Shown: positions 18,840 to 27,377 of the stretch, piece by piece
How the letters are laid out: every line of letters starts with the position of its first letter
Numbering within the stretch: the first letter of the stretch is position 1
Assembly (NCBI RefSeq): GCF_003344865.1
Contig: NZ_CP031165.1
Coordinates: forward strand, 1,054,001-1,118,000
Length of the DNA stretch: 64,000 nucleotides
Direction: 5' to 3'
From: Euzebya pacifica
GTDB lineage: Bacteria > Actinomycetota > Nitriliruptoria > Euzebyales > Euzebyaceae
Notes under the pieces: generated by a model
Told to the model about the DNA's origin: nothing
The model's database searches: none
What the model saw: the letters and a program-made list of their open reading frames with translations, nothing else
Translations under genes and position numbers: made by a program

Positions 18840-18909
18840 TGGAACCTCGCGCGTGGTAGAACCGCTGCCGGTCCCCGAGCCGAGGGGACCCGCAGTCGAA
18901 GGACCCGCC

Positions 18910-21285
18910 ATGCCCGTGTTCGCCGAACCCCGAACCGCCACCGCCCACGGGGCACCGCACCGTCGGGGGCTCGCCGTCGTCGTGCTCGTCCTCGCCGCGG
19001 GGCTGGCCTTCGCGCCATGGGGCAGCCCGGTCACCGGCCAGTCCTCGGAGCTGCCGGGCGTCCCGCGCGCCGACTGCGGGCCGGGCAGCGCCCCCGAGAC
19101 CGCCGAGCAGGGCCGAGTGCCGGCCGCCGACTACGACTCCGGTCGGGCCGACAGCCCCTACACCTGCAACACCGAGCTGGTCGGGCACCACGGGGCCACC
19201 GGCGGGTTCAAGGTCCACCGCTACGTCGACGCGCAGGGCCAGGAGTGCGCCTACTACGACTCCACCCTGATCTTCGGGCTCGACCTGCTGGTCCAGTCCA
19301 GCACCGGCGTCGGCGTCCTCGTCCTGGACATGACCGACCCGTCCGAACCGGTCCTGACCGACCAGCTGATGACCCCGGCGATGCTGTCACCGCACGAGTC
19401 CCTGGAGCTGAACCAGGCCCGCGGGCTGCTGGCCGCCGTGACCGGCACGGCCGCGACCTACCCCGGCATCGTCGACGTCTACGACGTCAGCCAGGACTGC
19501 ACCCAACCGGAGCTGAAGGCGTCGGCCCCCGTCGGGTTCTTCGGCCACGAGTCCGGGTTCGCGCCCGACGGCATGACCTTCTACACCGCCTCCACCGCCC
19601 TGTCGTCGGTGGTGGCCGTCGACCTGACCGACCCGTCGACGCCGACGCCGGTGGCGTTCCTGCCGGTCAACTCCCACGGCATCCAGATCTCCGACGACGG
19701 CACCCGCGCCTACATGACGCCGTTGGACATCGGCAGCGGGCCGATCCCGACCACCGGCGAGCTCGACGGCGGCATAGCCATCTACGACATCAGCGCCATC
19801 CAGGACCGCGAGCCACTGGCCCAGGCCGAGCTGCTGTCGGAGCTCAGCTGGCCGCACAGCTCCATCGCCCAGACCGCCATCCCCGTGATCATCGACGGTG
19901 ACCCGTACCTGGTCGAGATCGACGAGTTCGTGGACTTCACCGAGTTCCTGTCGCCGCTGGACTTCGCGCCGGGCGTCGGCCGCATCATCGACATCAGCGA
20001 CGAGACCGCCCCCGAGGTCGTCGCCGACATCCGCCTGGAGGTCCACGACCCGGCGCTTCGTCCCTCCTTCGCCGACGACCCGGGAGCCACCAGGCCCTAC
20101 CAGGGCTACGCCGGCCACTACTGCGCCGTGCCGCAGCGCGACGAACCGGAGATCGTGGCCTGCTCGATGATCGGCTCGGGCCTGCGGGTGTTCGACATCC
20201 GCGACCCGCGCGCACCGAAGGAGATCGCCTACTTCAACGCACCGGCCAACCCGTCCTCGTTGATCCTCAACTTCGACGGCGCGCCCTTCGCCATGTCCGC
20301 CCCGGCGTTCGTGCCCGAGCGCGGCGAGATCTGGTACTCCGACACCGCCAGCGGCTTCTGGGCGGTGCGGTTGACCAACGACGTGTGGCCCTTCGACGCC
20401 CAGGTGGACCGCCTGGCCGGTCCCTCCCGGATCGAGACCGCGGTCGAGGCGTCGCGGGACACCTTCACCGACGGCGAGGCCGACGCCGTCGTGCTGGCCC
20501 GCTCCGACGTCTTCGCCGACGCCATCACAGGTGGTCCGCTGGCGGTCTCCCTCGATGCGCCGATCCTCCTGTCGAGCCCCGACGCGCTGCACCCCGCGGC
20601 CGCGGCGGAGGTCCAGCGGGTCCTGGCGGAAGGCGGCACGGTGCACCTCCTCGGCGGTACCGCCGCCCTGTCGACCGCGGTGGAGGCGCAGGTCCGCGCG
20701 CTCGGCGTCACCGTGCAGCGCCACGCCGGGTCCGACCGCTTCGGCACTGCCGTGGCGGTCGCCGAGGCCATCGGGGACGCCGACGAGGTCGTGCTGGCCG
20801 ACGGTGGTACGTACGCCGATGCTGTCGTTGCTGCCCCGCTGGCCGCCGACCGTGGCGCCGTGATGCTGCTGACTGACGGCGGATCGGTCCCGGCAGCAAC
20901 CCAGGGCTGGCTGGACGGCCACCCCGACGTGTCGGTGACCGCCATCGGCGCCGCTGCGGCGTCGGCTGCTCCCGAGGCCGAGGAGGTCATCGACGGCCGC
21001 CTGTCCGGCGATCTGTCGGCCGACGTCGCCACCCTCGGCTTCGACGGCCCCGCCCGCGTGGGCATCGCCCGGGCCGACGACTTCGCCGACGCCCTGTCCG
21101 CTGGTGCGGTGCTGGGCCGGCGCGCCGCCGGTCCCGTGCTGCTCGTCGGACGAGACACCCTCCCCGGGCCCGTCGCCGACGTGCTGACCGCCAACGCCAC
21201 GAGCATCCGCCGGGCGATCGTCCTCGGCGGCGAGTCCGCCGTCAGCTCGACCGTCCTCGACGCCGTCGCCCGCGCCCTGGCCTGA
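18910..21285 (+). CDS. secreted LVIVD beta-propeller protein with C-terminal cell-wall-binding repeats
   Basis: Surface protein of 791 residues. An N-terminal signal helix (LAVVVLVLAAGLAFAP) is followed by a beta-propeller region (about 80-490) with LVIVD-type blades such as VLVLDMTDPSEPVL and LRVFDIRDPRAPKEIAYF. From about residue 499 three CWB2 repeats follow, beginning VDRLAGPSRIETAVEASR, which in clostridia attach proteins to wall polymers non-covalently. The ATG at 18910 was chosen for the AAGGA site eight bases upstream; the upstream in-frame ATG at 18820 lies in the repeat-rich gap. The function is unknown, most likely a wall-attached scaffold or binding protein. Confidence 0.85.
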   Translation: MPVFAEPRTATAHGAPHRRGLAVVVLVLAAGLAFAPWGSPVTGQSSELPGVPRADCGPGSAPETAEQGRVPAADYDSGRADSPYTCNTELVGHHGATGGFKVHRYVDAQGQECAYYDSTLIFGLDLLVQSSTGVGVLVLDMTDPSEPVLTDQLMTPAMLSPHESLELNQARGLLAAVTGTAATYPGIVDVYDVSQDCTQPELKASAPVGFFGHESGFAPDGMTFYTASTALSSVVAVDLTDPSTPTPVAFLPVNSHGIQISDDGTRAYMTPLDIGSGPIPTTGELDGGIAIYDISAIQDREPLAQAELLSELSWPHSSIAQTAIPVIIDGDPYLVEIDEFVDFTEFLSPLDFAPGVGRIIDISDETAPEVVADIRLEVHDPALRPSFADDPGATRPYQGYAGHYCAVPQRDEPEIVACSMIGSGLRVFDIRDPRAPKEIAYFNAPANPSSLILNFDGAPFAMSAPAFVPERGEIWYSDTASGFWAVRLTNDVWPFDAQVDRLAGPSRIETAVEASRDTFTDGEADAVVLARSDVFADAITGGPLAVSLDAPILLSSPDALHPAAAAEVQRVLAEGGTVHLLGGTAALSTAVEAQVRALGVTVQRHAGSDRFGTAVAVAEAIGDADEVVLADGGTYADAVVAAPLAADRGAVMLLTDGGSVPAATQGWLDGHPDVSVTAIGAAAASAAPEAEEVIDGRLSGDLSADVATLGFDGPARVGIARADDFADALSAGAVLGRRAAGPVLLVGRDTLPGPVADVLTANATSIRRAIVLGGESAVSSTVLDAVARALA

Positions 21286-21289
21286 CCCG

Positions 21290-21435
21290 TGTCGCCTCAG
21301 CCGACCCCCCTGCGGCGGAGCCGACACGCTTCCTAGGCGTGTCGGATCAGTCGACCCTGCCGCGGCGGTGCCGACACGCTTCTGGGGCGTGTCGGATCAC
21401 TCGACCCCCGTGCGACGGTGACGACACACCCCCGG
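21290..21435. repeat. array of 50-bp hairpin repeats, copy 2
   Basis: Lies between the convergent 3' ends of the CWB2 protein gene and the CGNR gene. Two perfect hairpins CCGACACGC-N7-GCGTGTCGG (21321-21345 and 21371-21395) are exactly 50 bases apart and each is followed by GATCASTCGACC; partial units flank them. Sequence and period match the arrays at 9277 and 24890. The position suggests bidirectional transcript ends. Confidence 0.87.
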
Positions 21436-21451
21436 CGCCGCCGGGACGCGA

Positions 21452-22012
21452 CTATCCGCTGCCGTGCTGACGGCGGGTGTGCGCGGCCTGCTTGGCCCTG
21501 TTCCCACAGGTCGCCATGTCGCACCAGCGCCGTCCACCGCCGCGGGTGGTGTCGTGGAAATGGAGCACGCAGTCGTGGCTGGCACAGGTGCGGACCCGCT
21601 CACGTGGTAGCCCGGCCGCCTCCACGACGGCCAGCGCCGTCGCCACGAGCACCAGGTCGAGGGGGTCTGCGTCGGGCAGCGGCCCAACCCAGGGTGGGCC
21701 AGCCGCGGTGGTGAGTCGAACCGGGACGGCAGCGAGGTGGGCGTCGAGATGGTCGCTGGGTGCCTTGTCGTCGAGGACGTCGCGGAGGGAGTCCCGCAGC
21801 GCGACGACGGTTGCGTGCGCCGCCGCTGCGCGTTCGCCCTCCGCTTCGTCGTCCCCGACGACCGACCGTTCCACGAGCTGTGCCTCGACGGCCCAACGCT
21901 GGACCGAGGTCCAGTCGGGCAACAGGTCGACCAGCGCTCCGGGTGAGGGCGCCTCGACGGTGTTGACCAGGTCGATGCCGGGATGGTTGCCGATCCAGCG
22001 GAACGAGCTCAT
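21452..22012 (-). CDS. CGNR zinc-finger (ABATE-domain) transcriptional regulator
   Basis: Regulator of 186 residues. The N-terminal ABATE domain starts FRWIGNHPGIDLVNTVEA and is thought to bind a small ligand. The C-terminal CGNR zinc finger is complete: C in RTCASHDCVLHFHD and C in WCDMATCGNRAKQAAHTRR, where the CGNR motif gives the family its name. The ATG overlaps the stop of the PNPOx-fold gene (ATGA), so it is the third gene of a VOC/PNPOx/CGNR operon and probably controls that operon. Confidence 0.93.
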   Translation of the reverse strand: MSSFRWIGNHPGIDLVNTVEAPSPGALVDLLPDWTSVQRWAVEAQLVERSVVGDDEAEGERAAAAHATVVALRDSLRDVLDDKAPSDHLDAHLAAVPVRLTTAAGPPWVGPLPDADPLDLVLVATALAVVEAAGLPRERVRTCASHDCVLHFHDTTRGGGRRWCDMATCGNRAKQAAHTRRQHGSG

Positions 22013-22977
22013 GGGTCGATCGTGCCACCGATCGCTGCGGGATCCGGTGAGAACCGACTGGCCTCGGCAGGCCCCCACGCCAGCCCGGTCGCGCCGGGCT
22101 GGCGAACCACCTCGTCGACGGACAGGTGGATCATCCGCAGGGCACCCCCCGTCGTGACGTGGGCCGGATCGAAGTCGACCGCGGCCGTGCCGGTGACCTG
22201 CAGCGTGTCCCCCGTCGCGAAGTCGATGAACAGCAGGCCGGCCCGCGGCTGCACCTCGAGGTTCCCCAGCGTGATGTACATCGAGTTGCCGGTGTAGTCC
22301 CCGAACGTGATCTCGCGGCCGTCGACGTGCACGAATCCCGGCTGGCCCCCGCGATGGGAGGCATCGACCCCGCCGTCGGAGTCGCTCGTGGCGATGAAGA
22401 ACGTGTCGGCCCCTCGGATCAACGACACGTCCGCATCGGTGAGGTCCGCCGATCGTCGGGCCTGCCCTGCCGGGGCGTCCGGGGCTGCCGAGACCGTCCT
22501 CGCGCTGATGTACTTCGGACAGTTGGAGAAGACCTCCTCCAGGTCGATCGTCAGGCCCCGGTGGTTCCCACCCGACGTGGACGGACGGCTGCGTCCGTTC
22601 AGCCGAATCCGCCGACGGCTGGACAGCTCGATGGCGATCGTGCCGACGGGGGCATCCCCCTCGCTCAACACGGCGCGGAGCGGATCACCCGAGGCCGGCA
22701 GCGCACGCACGTCCACCGACGTGCGGCTGGTCGGACGGATGAAGCCGGGAGGGCCCACGAGGATCGACGCCCACAGGGAGCCGCCGGGGTCCGCGGCGCC
22801 GACCACGAGCATCGGTTGGTCCCGCAGGAACGTCGCCGCGACCTGGGGCAGCTCCGGGTGGATGGAGCGGACGATCCTGGAGGCAACGTCGGTGGCGCCG
22901 AGCCGGTCCTGGACTGCCACCTCCCCGGGATGCCAGCGGTGCCCCATGATCGGCGTGGTGTGGCGCGCGGCGGACAT
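22009..22977 (-). CDS. PNPOx-like flavin-binding split-barrel protein
   Basis: Protein of 322 residues from the pyridoxamine-5'-phosphate-oxidase-like family of large type. Typical stretches are GADTFFIATSDSDGGVDASH followed by RGGQPGFVHVDG, and YTGNSMYITLGNLEVQPRAG, the flavin-contact strands. Such proteins bind FMN or F420 and often reduce or oxidise small molecules. Its TAG lies in the overlap with the CGNR gene and its ATG directly abuts the stop of the VOC gene, so the three are co-translated. The substrate cannot be inferred; an unsaturated carbonyl detoxified with the VOC protein is one idea. Confidence 0.85.
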   Translation of the reverse strand: MSAARHTTPIMGHRWHPGEVAVQDRLGATDVASRIVRSIHPELPQVAATFLRDQPMLVVGAADPGGSLWASILVGPPGFIRPTSRTSVDVRALPASGDPLRAVLSEGDAPVGTIAIELSSRRRIRLNGRSRPSTSGGNHRGLTIDLEEVFSNCPKYISARTVSAAPDAPAGQARRSADLTDADVSLIRGADTFFIATSDSDGGVDASHRGGQPGFVHVDGREITFGDYTGNSMYITLGNLEVQPRAGLLFIDFATGDTLQVTGTAAVDFDPAHVTTGGALRMIHLSVDEVVRQPGATGLAWGPAEASRFSPDPAAIGGTIDP

Positions 22978-23427
22978 CTAGAAGAACCCGCAGGCGGGAC
23001 CGTCGTCGCTGGCGGGGGCGGTGCCCTCCAGGCCGCTGTTGGTGTAGACCTCCAGCCGCGTGCCGTCGGGGTCCCGGAAGAACACACCTCCGGAGGCCCG
23101 GCCCTCGTCGTGGGCGACCAGGCGGTCGTGGACCAGGGTCCCACCTGCTCCGAGGACCCGTGACTCCACGGCGGTGACGGCGTCCACGTCGGGGACGAGG
23201 AACGCCAGGTGGTGCAGGCCGGCGAGATCGGCATCGAAGCTGCCGCTGGCCTGTTGCCAGAGCGTCAGCAGCAACACCTCCTCGGTACCGAGGTAGGCGT
23301 ACCGGCGGCCGTCGTCGTCGTGTCGCTCGAGTACGTCCAGGGTCAGGACATCGGTGTAGAAGCCGATGCTGCGATCGAGGTCGCTGACGTTGATGCCGAC
23401 GTGGCCGGTGCTGAGTGCGGTGGACAT
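22978..23427 (-). CDS. VOC-superfamily (glyoxalase/dioxygenase-type) protein
   Basis: Protein of 149 residues with two beta-alpha-beta-beta-beta units. Candidate metal ligands are H9 in TGHVGINVSDLD, the Glu of TEEVLLLTLW, H71/H72 in LHHLAFLVPDVDA and the terminal E in RDPDGTRLEVYT; the last motif is typical of glyoxalase-like and extradiol-like enzymes. First gene of the three-gene operon, directly followed by the flavin protein. Its control region contains an imperfect TAACCG(G)CTA inverted repeat. The reaction is unknown. Confidence 0.88.
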   Translation of the reverse strand: MSTALSTGHVGINVSDLDRSIGFYTDVLTLDVLERHDDDGRRYAYLGTEEVLLLTLWQQASGSFDADLAGLHHLAFLVPDVDAVTAVESRVLGAGGTLVHDRLVAHDEGRASGGVFFRDPDGTRLEVYTNSGLEGTAPASDDGPACGFF

Positions 23428-23475
23428 GCGTGCTCCTCGTGGGTCGGGGTGTCGGTCGACCGTGCTGGCCGAACA

Positions 23476-23503
23476 TAACCGCTAAAACGATCCTAGCCGG
23501 TTA
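23476..23503. promoter_or_regulatory. putative operator of the VOC/PNPOx/CGNR operon
   Basis: TAACCGCTA at 23476-23484 and TAGCCGGTTA at 23494-23503 form an inverted repeat with one base missing in the left arm. It lies in an AT-richer island between the operon and the divergent paaK gene, about 50 bases before the VOC start and 80 before paaK. The CGNR regulator of the operon is the natural candidate to bind here. Confidence 0.5.
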
Positions 23504-23583
23504 GTTACGCTCGTGCGAGAACCCGGGGGCGAAGGGGCAGCAGGACTAGGCTGCGGCGTCCGCCCACCACGAGGAGCCGACCC

Positions 23584-24879
23584 TTGCTGGACCTGACCCC
23601 CGACCCCGCCTCGCTCGATCCGATCGAGACCGCGTCGATCGAGGAGCTGCGAGCGCTGCAGCTCGAGCGGCTGCGCTGGACGCTTCGTCACGCCCACGAC
23701 CACGTGCCCCACTACCGGCAGGCGTTCGCCGAAGCACGGGTCCACCCCGACGACATCACCTCGTTGGCCGACCTCGCTCGCGTCCCGTTCACCACCAAGC
23801 AGGACCTGCGCGACGCCTATCCGTTCGGCATGTTCGCCGTCCCGACCGAGCAGGTGGCCCGCATCCATGCCTCGTCGGGCACGACGGGCCAACCGACGGT
23901 GGTGGGCTACACCGCAGACGACGTGGACATGTGGGCCGACGTCGTCGCCCGCTCGCTGCGTGCCGCCGGGGTACGGCCGGGGATGCGGGTCCACGTCGCC
24001 TACGGCTACGGCCTGTTCACCGGCGGGCTGGGCGTGCACTACGGGGCCGAGCGCCTCGGGTGCACCGTCATCCCGGTCTCGGGCGGCATGACCGAACGGC
24101 AGGTCCAGCTGATCACCGACTTCGAGCCCGACGTCATCCTGGTCACCCCCTCCTACATGCTGTCGATCCTCGACGAGATGCGCGTGCAGGGCGTCGATCC
24201 GCGCTCGACCTCGCTGAAGGTCGGGGTGTTCGGCGCCGAGCCGTGGACCGACGCGATGCGGGGCGAGATCGAGGAGGCCCTCGACATGCACGCCGTCGAC
24301 ATCTACGGCCTGTCGGAGGTCATCGGTCCCGGCGTGTCGCAGGAGTGCGTGGACACCAAGGACGGGCTGCACATCTGGGAGGACCACTTCTACCCCGAGG
24401 TCATCGACCCCGAGACCGGTGAGGTGCTGCCCGACGGGGAGGAAGGCGAGCTGGTCTTCACGTCGCTGACCAAGCAGGCCCTCCCGATCATCCGCTACCG
24501 CACCCGCGACCTGACCCGGCTGCTGCCCGGCACCGCCCGCACGATGCGGCGGATGGAGAAGGTCACCGGCCGCTCCGACGACATGATGATCCTGCGGGGC
24601 GTCAACGTCTTCCCGACCCAGATCGAGGAGCTGCTGCTGGCCGTCGACGGCCTGGCCCCGCACTTCGAGTGCGTCCTGACGCGCCCCGACCGGCTGGACG
24701 TCCTGACCGTGCGGGTCGAGCGCCGCGAGGGCTGGACGGGCGACCCCGCCGAGGCCGCCCGGTCGCTGGCCGCCGCCGTCAAGCACCGGGTGGGCGTCAC
24801 CGTCGCCGTCGACGTCCAGGCACCCGAGTCGCTGGACCGGTCCGTCGGCAAGGCCCGCCGCGTCATCGACCAGCGCTGA
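23584..24879 (+). CDS. paaK: phenylacetate-CoA ligase
   Basis: ANL-superfamily adenylating enzyme of 431 residues, the usual PaaK length. It forms phenylacetyl-CoA (or a related aryl-CoA) from acid, ATP and CoA. The P-loop is IHASSGTTGQPTVVGY (about 97-112), followed by DIYGLSEVIGPG and the GRSDDMMILRGVNVFPTQIE hinge that separates the N- and C-terminal domains. A C-terminal Lys is present in SVGKARRVI. The TTG start at 23584 follows GAGGAG at eight bases. No paa oxygenase genes are nearby, so the ligase may serve another aryl acid. Confidence 0.9.
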   Translation: MLDLTPDPASLDPIETASIEELRALQLERLRWTLRHAHDHVPHYRQAFAEARVHPDDITSLADLARVPFTTKQDLRDAYPFGMFAVPTEQVARIHASSGTTGQPTVVGYTADDVDMWADVVARSLRAAGVRPGMRVHVAYGYGLFTGGLGVHYGAERLGCTVIPVSGGMTERQVQLITDFEPDVILVTPSYMLSILDEMRVQGVDPRSTSLKVGVFGAEPWTDAMRGEIEEALDMHAVDIYGLSEVIGPGVSQECVDTKDGLHIWEDHFYPEVIDPETGEVLPDGEEGELVFTSLTKQALPIIRYRTRDLTRLLPGTARTMRRMEKVTGRSDDMMILRGVNVFPTQIEELLLAVDGLAPHFECVLTRPDRLDVLTVRVERREGWTGDPAEAARSLAAAVKHRVGVTVAVDVQAPESLDRSVGKARRVIDQR

Positions 24880-24889
24880 CCGCCCTGCG

Positions 24890-25030
24890 TGTCGGATCAG
24901 CCGACCCGTGTGCGTACCAGGCGACACACATCCGAGGCGTGTCGGATCAGTCGACCCGTGTGCGCGTCAGGCGACACGCATCCGAGGCGTGTCGGATCAG
25001 TCGACCCGTGTGCGCGTCAGGCGACACGCG
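24890..25030. repeat. array of 50-bp hairpin repeats, copy 3
   Basis: Lies between the convergent 3' ends of paaK and a methyltransferase gene. Units begin at about 24921, 24971 and 25021, a 50-bp period. Stems read CGACACGC-N7-GCGTGTCG (24972-24994), each followed by GATCAGTCGACCCGTGTGCG. The last unit touches the stop codon of the methyltransferase gene. Same family as the arrays at 9277 and 21290, but with internal sequence identity greater within the array than between arrays. Confidence 0.87.
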
Positions 25031-25033
25031 GGG

Positions 25034-25681
25034 TCAGCCGAGGCGGCGCAGGACGGTCCAGATGCCGGTGCCGTGCTGGCCGGCCATGCCGCCCCAGCGG
25101 CCGGGCATGGCCGCGGCGACCTGTTCGGGGGTGAGGTGGATGGGGGTCGCCGGGCCGCGGGAGGACAACCAGACCAGCACCCCGCCGGGGGCGATGACGC
25201 GATCGAGCTCCCAGGGGAACAGCAGCATGTTCACCAGCACGGCCACGGTGACGGCGTGGTCGTCGAGGGGCAGGTGGGCGGCGTCGGCCTGCAGCACCGG
25301 GGTGGGCCCGGTGGGCACGCGGCGGACCATCTCCCACGACAGGTCCGTGGCGATCAGCCGTGGAGCCCGCTCGGCCAGGGTCGACGTCATCCAGCCGTCG
25401 CCACAGCCGAGCTCCAGCCAGGTCCCGTGATCGGGGATCGGCCCGCCACGCTCGAGGGCGTCCACCAGCGGCAGCAGGCGGTCGGGGGAGGCGTGGGTGT
25501 GCCACTCGCCAGCGAGCTCGTCGAACCAGCGCTGGACCATCCCGGGGGTGTCGCCCTGCCACACCCCGACCTCCGCCGCGGCGGCGTGGGTGACGGTGCG
25601 CATGGGGTGGCGCTCGCCCATCGCCACGACGTCGTCGGGCATCGTCTCGGGGGCGATGGGGTCCAGCCAGGTGATGCTCAC
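25034..25681 (-). CDS. SAM-dependent methyltransferase, possibly BioC-like
   Basis: Class I methyltransferase of 215 residues. Motif I is TWLELGCGDGWMTSTLA (about 97-113), then ATDLSWEMVRRV with the ribose-binding Asp, and QADAAHLPLDDHAVTVAV. The following gene upstream in the same direction encodes a BioD-like protein seven bases away, which suggests a possible role like BioC, the malonyl-ACP methyltransferase that starts pimelate synthesis; the sequence itself is not specific enough to say so. The C-terminus ends within the repeat array region. Confidence 0.75.
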   Translation of the reverse strand: MSITWLDPIAPETMPDDVVAMGERHPMRTVTHAAAAEVGVWQGDTPGMVQRWFDELAGEWHTHASPDRLLPLVDALERGGPIPDHGTWLELGCGDGWMTSTLAERAPRLIATDLSWEMVRRVPTGPTPVLQADAAHLPLDDHAVTVAVLVNMLLFPWELDRVIAPGGVLVWLSSRGPATPIHLTPEQVAAAMPGRWGGMAGQHGTGIWTVLRRLG

Positions 25682-25688
25682 GGGGTGC

Positions 25689-26249
25689 TCACCACTCGAT
25701 CCGGGGGAGGTCAGCGGCCACCGGCGGGTGGTCGAGGAGGGGAAGGACAGCCATGACGGGCGCCATCCGTTCCAGCTCGGCCAGGGTCGTGGTGGTGGCC
25801 GAGTCGGGATCGGAAGGGTAGCCGTTGACCACCAGGCCGAGGACCCGCAGGCCCCGTGCCCACGACGCCTCCAACGTCAGGCGTGTGTGGTTGAGCGCGC
25901 CCGCCGTCGCACGGGTGACCAGCACCAGGGGAAGCTCCAGGTCGGCAGCCAGGTCGGCCAGGGTCGTCCCGTCGGTGCCGAGCTCGACGAGCAGCCCACC
26001 AGCACCCTCCCCGACGACGAGGTCCAGCCCGCTGAAGGGCGCCAGCAGGTGGGCGCGCTCCACACGGGCGCCCACATCACGGGCCGCGAGGCCCGGTGGA
26101 AGGCCCAGCGGCAGCGTCCGACCCTGCACGGTGCCGGTCGGGACCGGCCTGACATGGATCGCGCCCGGCCGCGACGCGACGAGTGTCGCCGCGACGGTGG
26201 TCGTGCCGACCCCCACATCGGTCCCCGTGACGAGCACACCGTTCGTCAC
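25689..26249 (-). CDS. bioD: BioD-like protein (dethiobiotin synthetase family) with altered P-loop
   Basis: Protein of 186 residues in the SIMIBI ATPase fold of dethiobiotin synthetase, which closes the ureido ring from DAPA, CO2 and ATP. The N-terminus reads VTGTDVGVGTTT where the family has GTDTGVGKT: the P-loop Lys is Thr16. The second catalytic Lys (YKPVQTG in the family) is Arg34 in VRPVPTG. The EGAGGLLVEL motif is kept. With both lysines replaced, normal activity is doubtful; it may have drifted or changed function. No bioA, bioB or bioF is close by. Short for the family (about 225). Confidence 0.75.
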   Translation of the reverse strand: MTNGVLVTGTDVGVGTTTVAATLVASRPGAIHVRPVPTGTVQGRTLPLGLPPGLAARDVGARVERAHLLAPFSGLDLVVGEGAGGLLVELGTDGTTLADLAADLELPLVLVTRATAGALNHTRLTLEASWARGLRVLGLVVNGYPSDPDSATTTTLAELERMAPVMAVLPLLDHPPVAADLPRIEW

Positions 26250-26349
26250 CGAACCGGCCTGCCCGGGGACACGTCGAGGGGAGGGGGAGTCATGGAGCGG
26301 CCGAGGCTATCGGCCGCCCTTCACCGCGTCCCCCAGCCCCCCGGGCCGA

Positions 26350-27282
26350 TCAGGCGAGGCCCATTCGCTTCCACGCAAGGATCGCCGGTCCGTCCAGCAG
26401 CCCCTGCTCGCGGAAGATGCCCATCGGCTTGCGGGCAGCCCAGCGGATGGTCTCCTGCCAGTACGGGTTGGCAGCGGCCTCGGCCCTGGCCCGGTCGACG
26501 TCCAGCCCGACGTTGGCGTACACCCGCGGGTGGATCAGGATCTCGTTGCACACCGTCGCGACCAGCGGCAGCAGCAGGCGCGTCCGTTGCCGGTCCAGGA
26601 ACCCCATCCCGTCCATGGTGCGGGCCAGCTCCTCGTCGGCGTAGCGCATGTGCCGCGCCTCCTCCACGACGTGGATGTAGGAGACCCGACGGCAGATGTC
26701 CTGCACGCGTTCGTCGGTCGCCCCCTCGCGCTGGATCGCGTCGAGGACGGCTTCGACGTAGTACGTCCCGCCGAAGGCGATCGCCTCGTTGATGACGGGG
26801 GTCTGCATGATCTCCGCCAACCGCCGGACCTTGTTGCCCGGGCCGTAGCTGGGGACGCCGAGCCACTCGATCATCCTGCCGAACATCGTGGAGTGGTGGC
26901 ACTCGTCGGCGACCTCGGTCAGGCCGTACTGGAAGTGCTTGGACTGTGCGTCGTGCTTGCCGAGGTGCTTGAGCAGCATCCGCATCAGCACCATCTCGAA
27001 GAAGATGCCCGTCGCCGCGATGCTGGCGACCTCGTGCCGGCTCAGGTCGACCTGCTGCTCGGGGGTCATCTCCTCCCAGAGGGGCGTGCCGTACAGCGAC
27101 AGCCGCTCGGGCTGCATGTACCACTTGCCCGCTTCGTGCGGCCGGTCCCAGTCGATGTCGACGCTCGGGTCGAAGCTCAGCTTGGCGCTCGACCGCAGCA
27201 GCCGCTCGGCGGTGGTCTCGCGGTCGCTGGTGCGGTGCTTGCCGTTGGTGCGGTAGTCGAGATCGGTGTCGACGGCGGTCAT
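26350..27282 (-). CDS. AurF-type di-iron oxygenase (ferritin-like)
   Basis: Protein of 310 residues, a four-helix ferritin-like fold with di-iron ligands: HEVASIAATG, the ECHHSTMFGR motif and EEARHMRYADEE, as in the AurF p-aminobenzoate N-oxygenase family (PF11583). Many actinobacterial members have unknown substrates, and no biosynthetic cluster surrounds this one. I start at the ATG at 27282, which has GGGAGGT eight bases upstream; an in-frame ATG ten codons earlier lies in the operator. A strong palindrome (27304-27327) covers the promoter region, so expression is likely tightly controlled. Confidence 0.87.
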   Translation of the reverse strand: MTAVDTDLDYRTNGKHRTSDRETTAERLLRSSAKLSFDPSVDIDWDRPHEAGKWYMQPERLSLYGTPLWEEMTPEQQVDLSRHEVASIAATGIFFEMVLMRMLLKHLGKHDAQSKHFQYGLTEVADECHHSTMFGRMIEWLGVPSYGPGNKVRRLAEIMQTPVINEAIAFGGTYYVEAVLDAIQREGATDERVQDICRRVSYIHVVEEARHMRYADEELARTMDGMGFLDRQRTRLLLPLVATVCNEILIHPRVYANVGLDVDRARAEAAANPYWQETIRWAARKPMGIFREQGLLDGPAILAWKRMGLA

Positions 27283-27303
27283 CGTGTTACCTCCCACTGA
27301 TTC

Positions 27304-27327
27304 ATGTGCCACTTAACAATGGCACAT
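27304..27327. promoter_or_regulatory. palindromic operator upstream of the AurF-like gene
   Basis: ATGTGCCA-N8-TGGCACAT, a perfect dyad of two 8-base arms, 22 bases before the AurF-like start and 51 bases before the divergent aldolase gene. The core GTGCCA-N8-TGGCAC recurs exactly at 59661-59686 in front of the MerR gene, implying that this MerR protein controls both. Confidence 0.7.
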
Positions 27328-27377
27328 AGGTGGTTGGTGCGTCCAGTGCCGAAGTTGGACGCGTAGGCTGCCGCCCC

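Noticed and set aside
24890-25030. Repeat array encoding a small Arg/Ser-rich protein
   Set aside because: Frames through it exist only because the repeats lack stops in some phases; there is no ribosome site and no conserved protein-like pattern.
25034-25681. Firm call of bioC for the methyltransferase
   Set aside because: Only the neighbouring BioD-like gene supports it; the protein has general methyltransferase motifs and is shorter than typical BioC.
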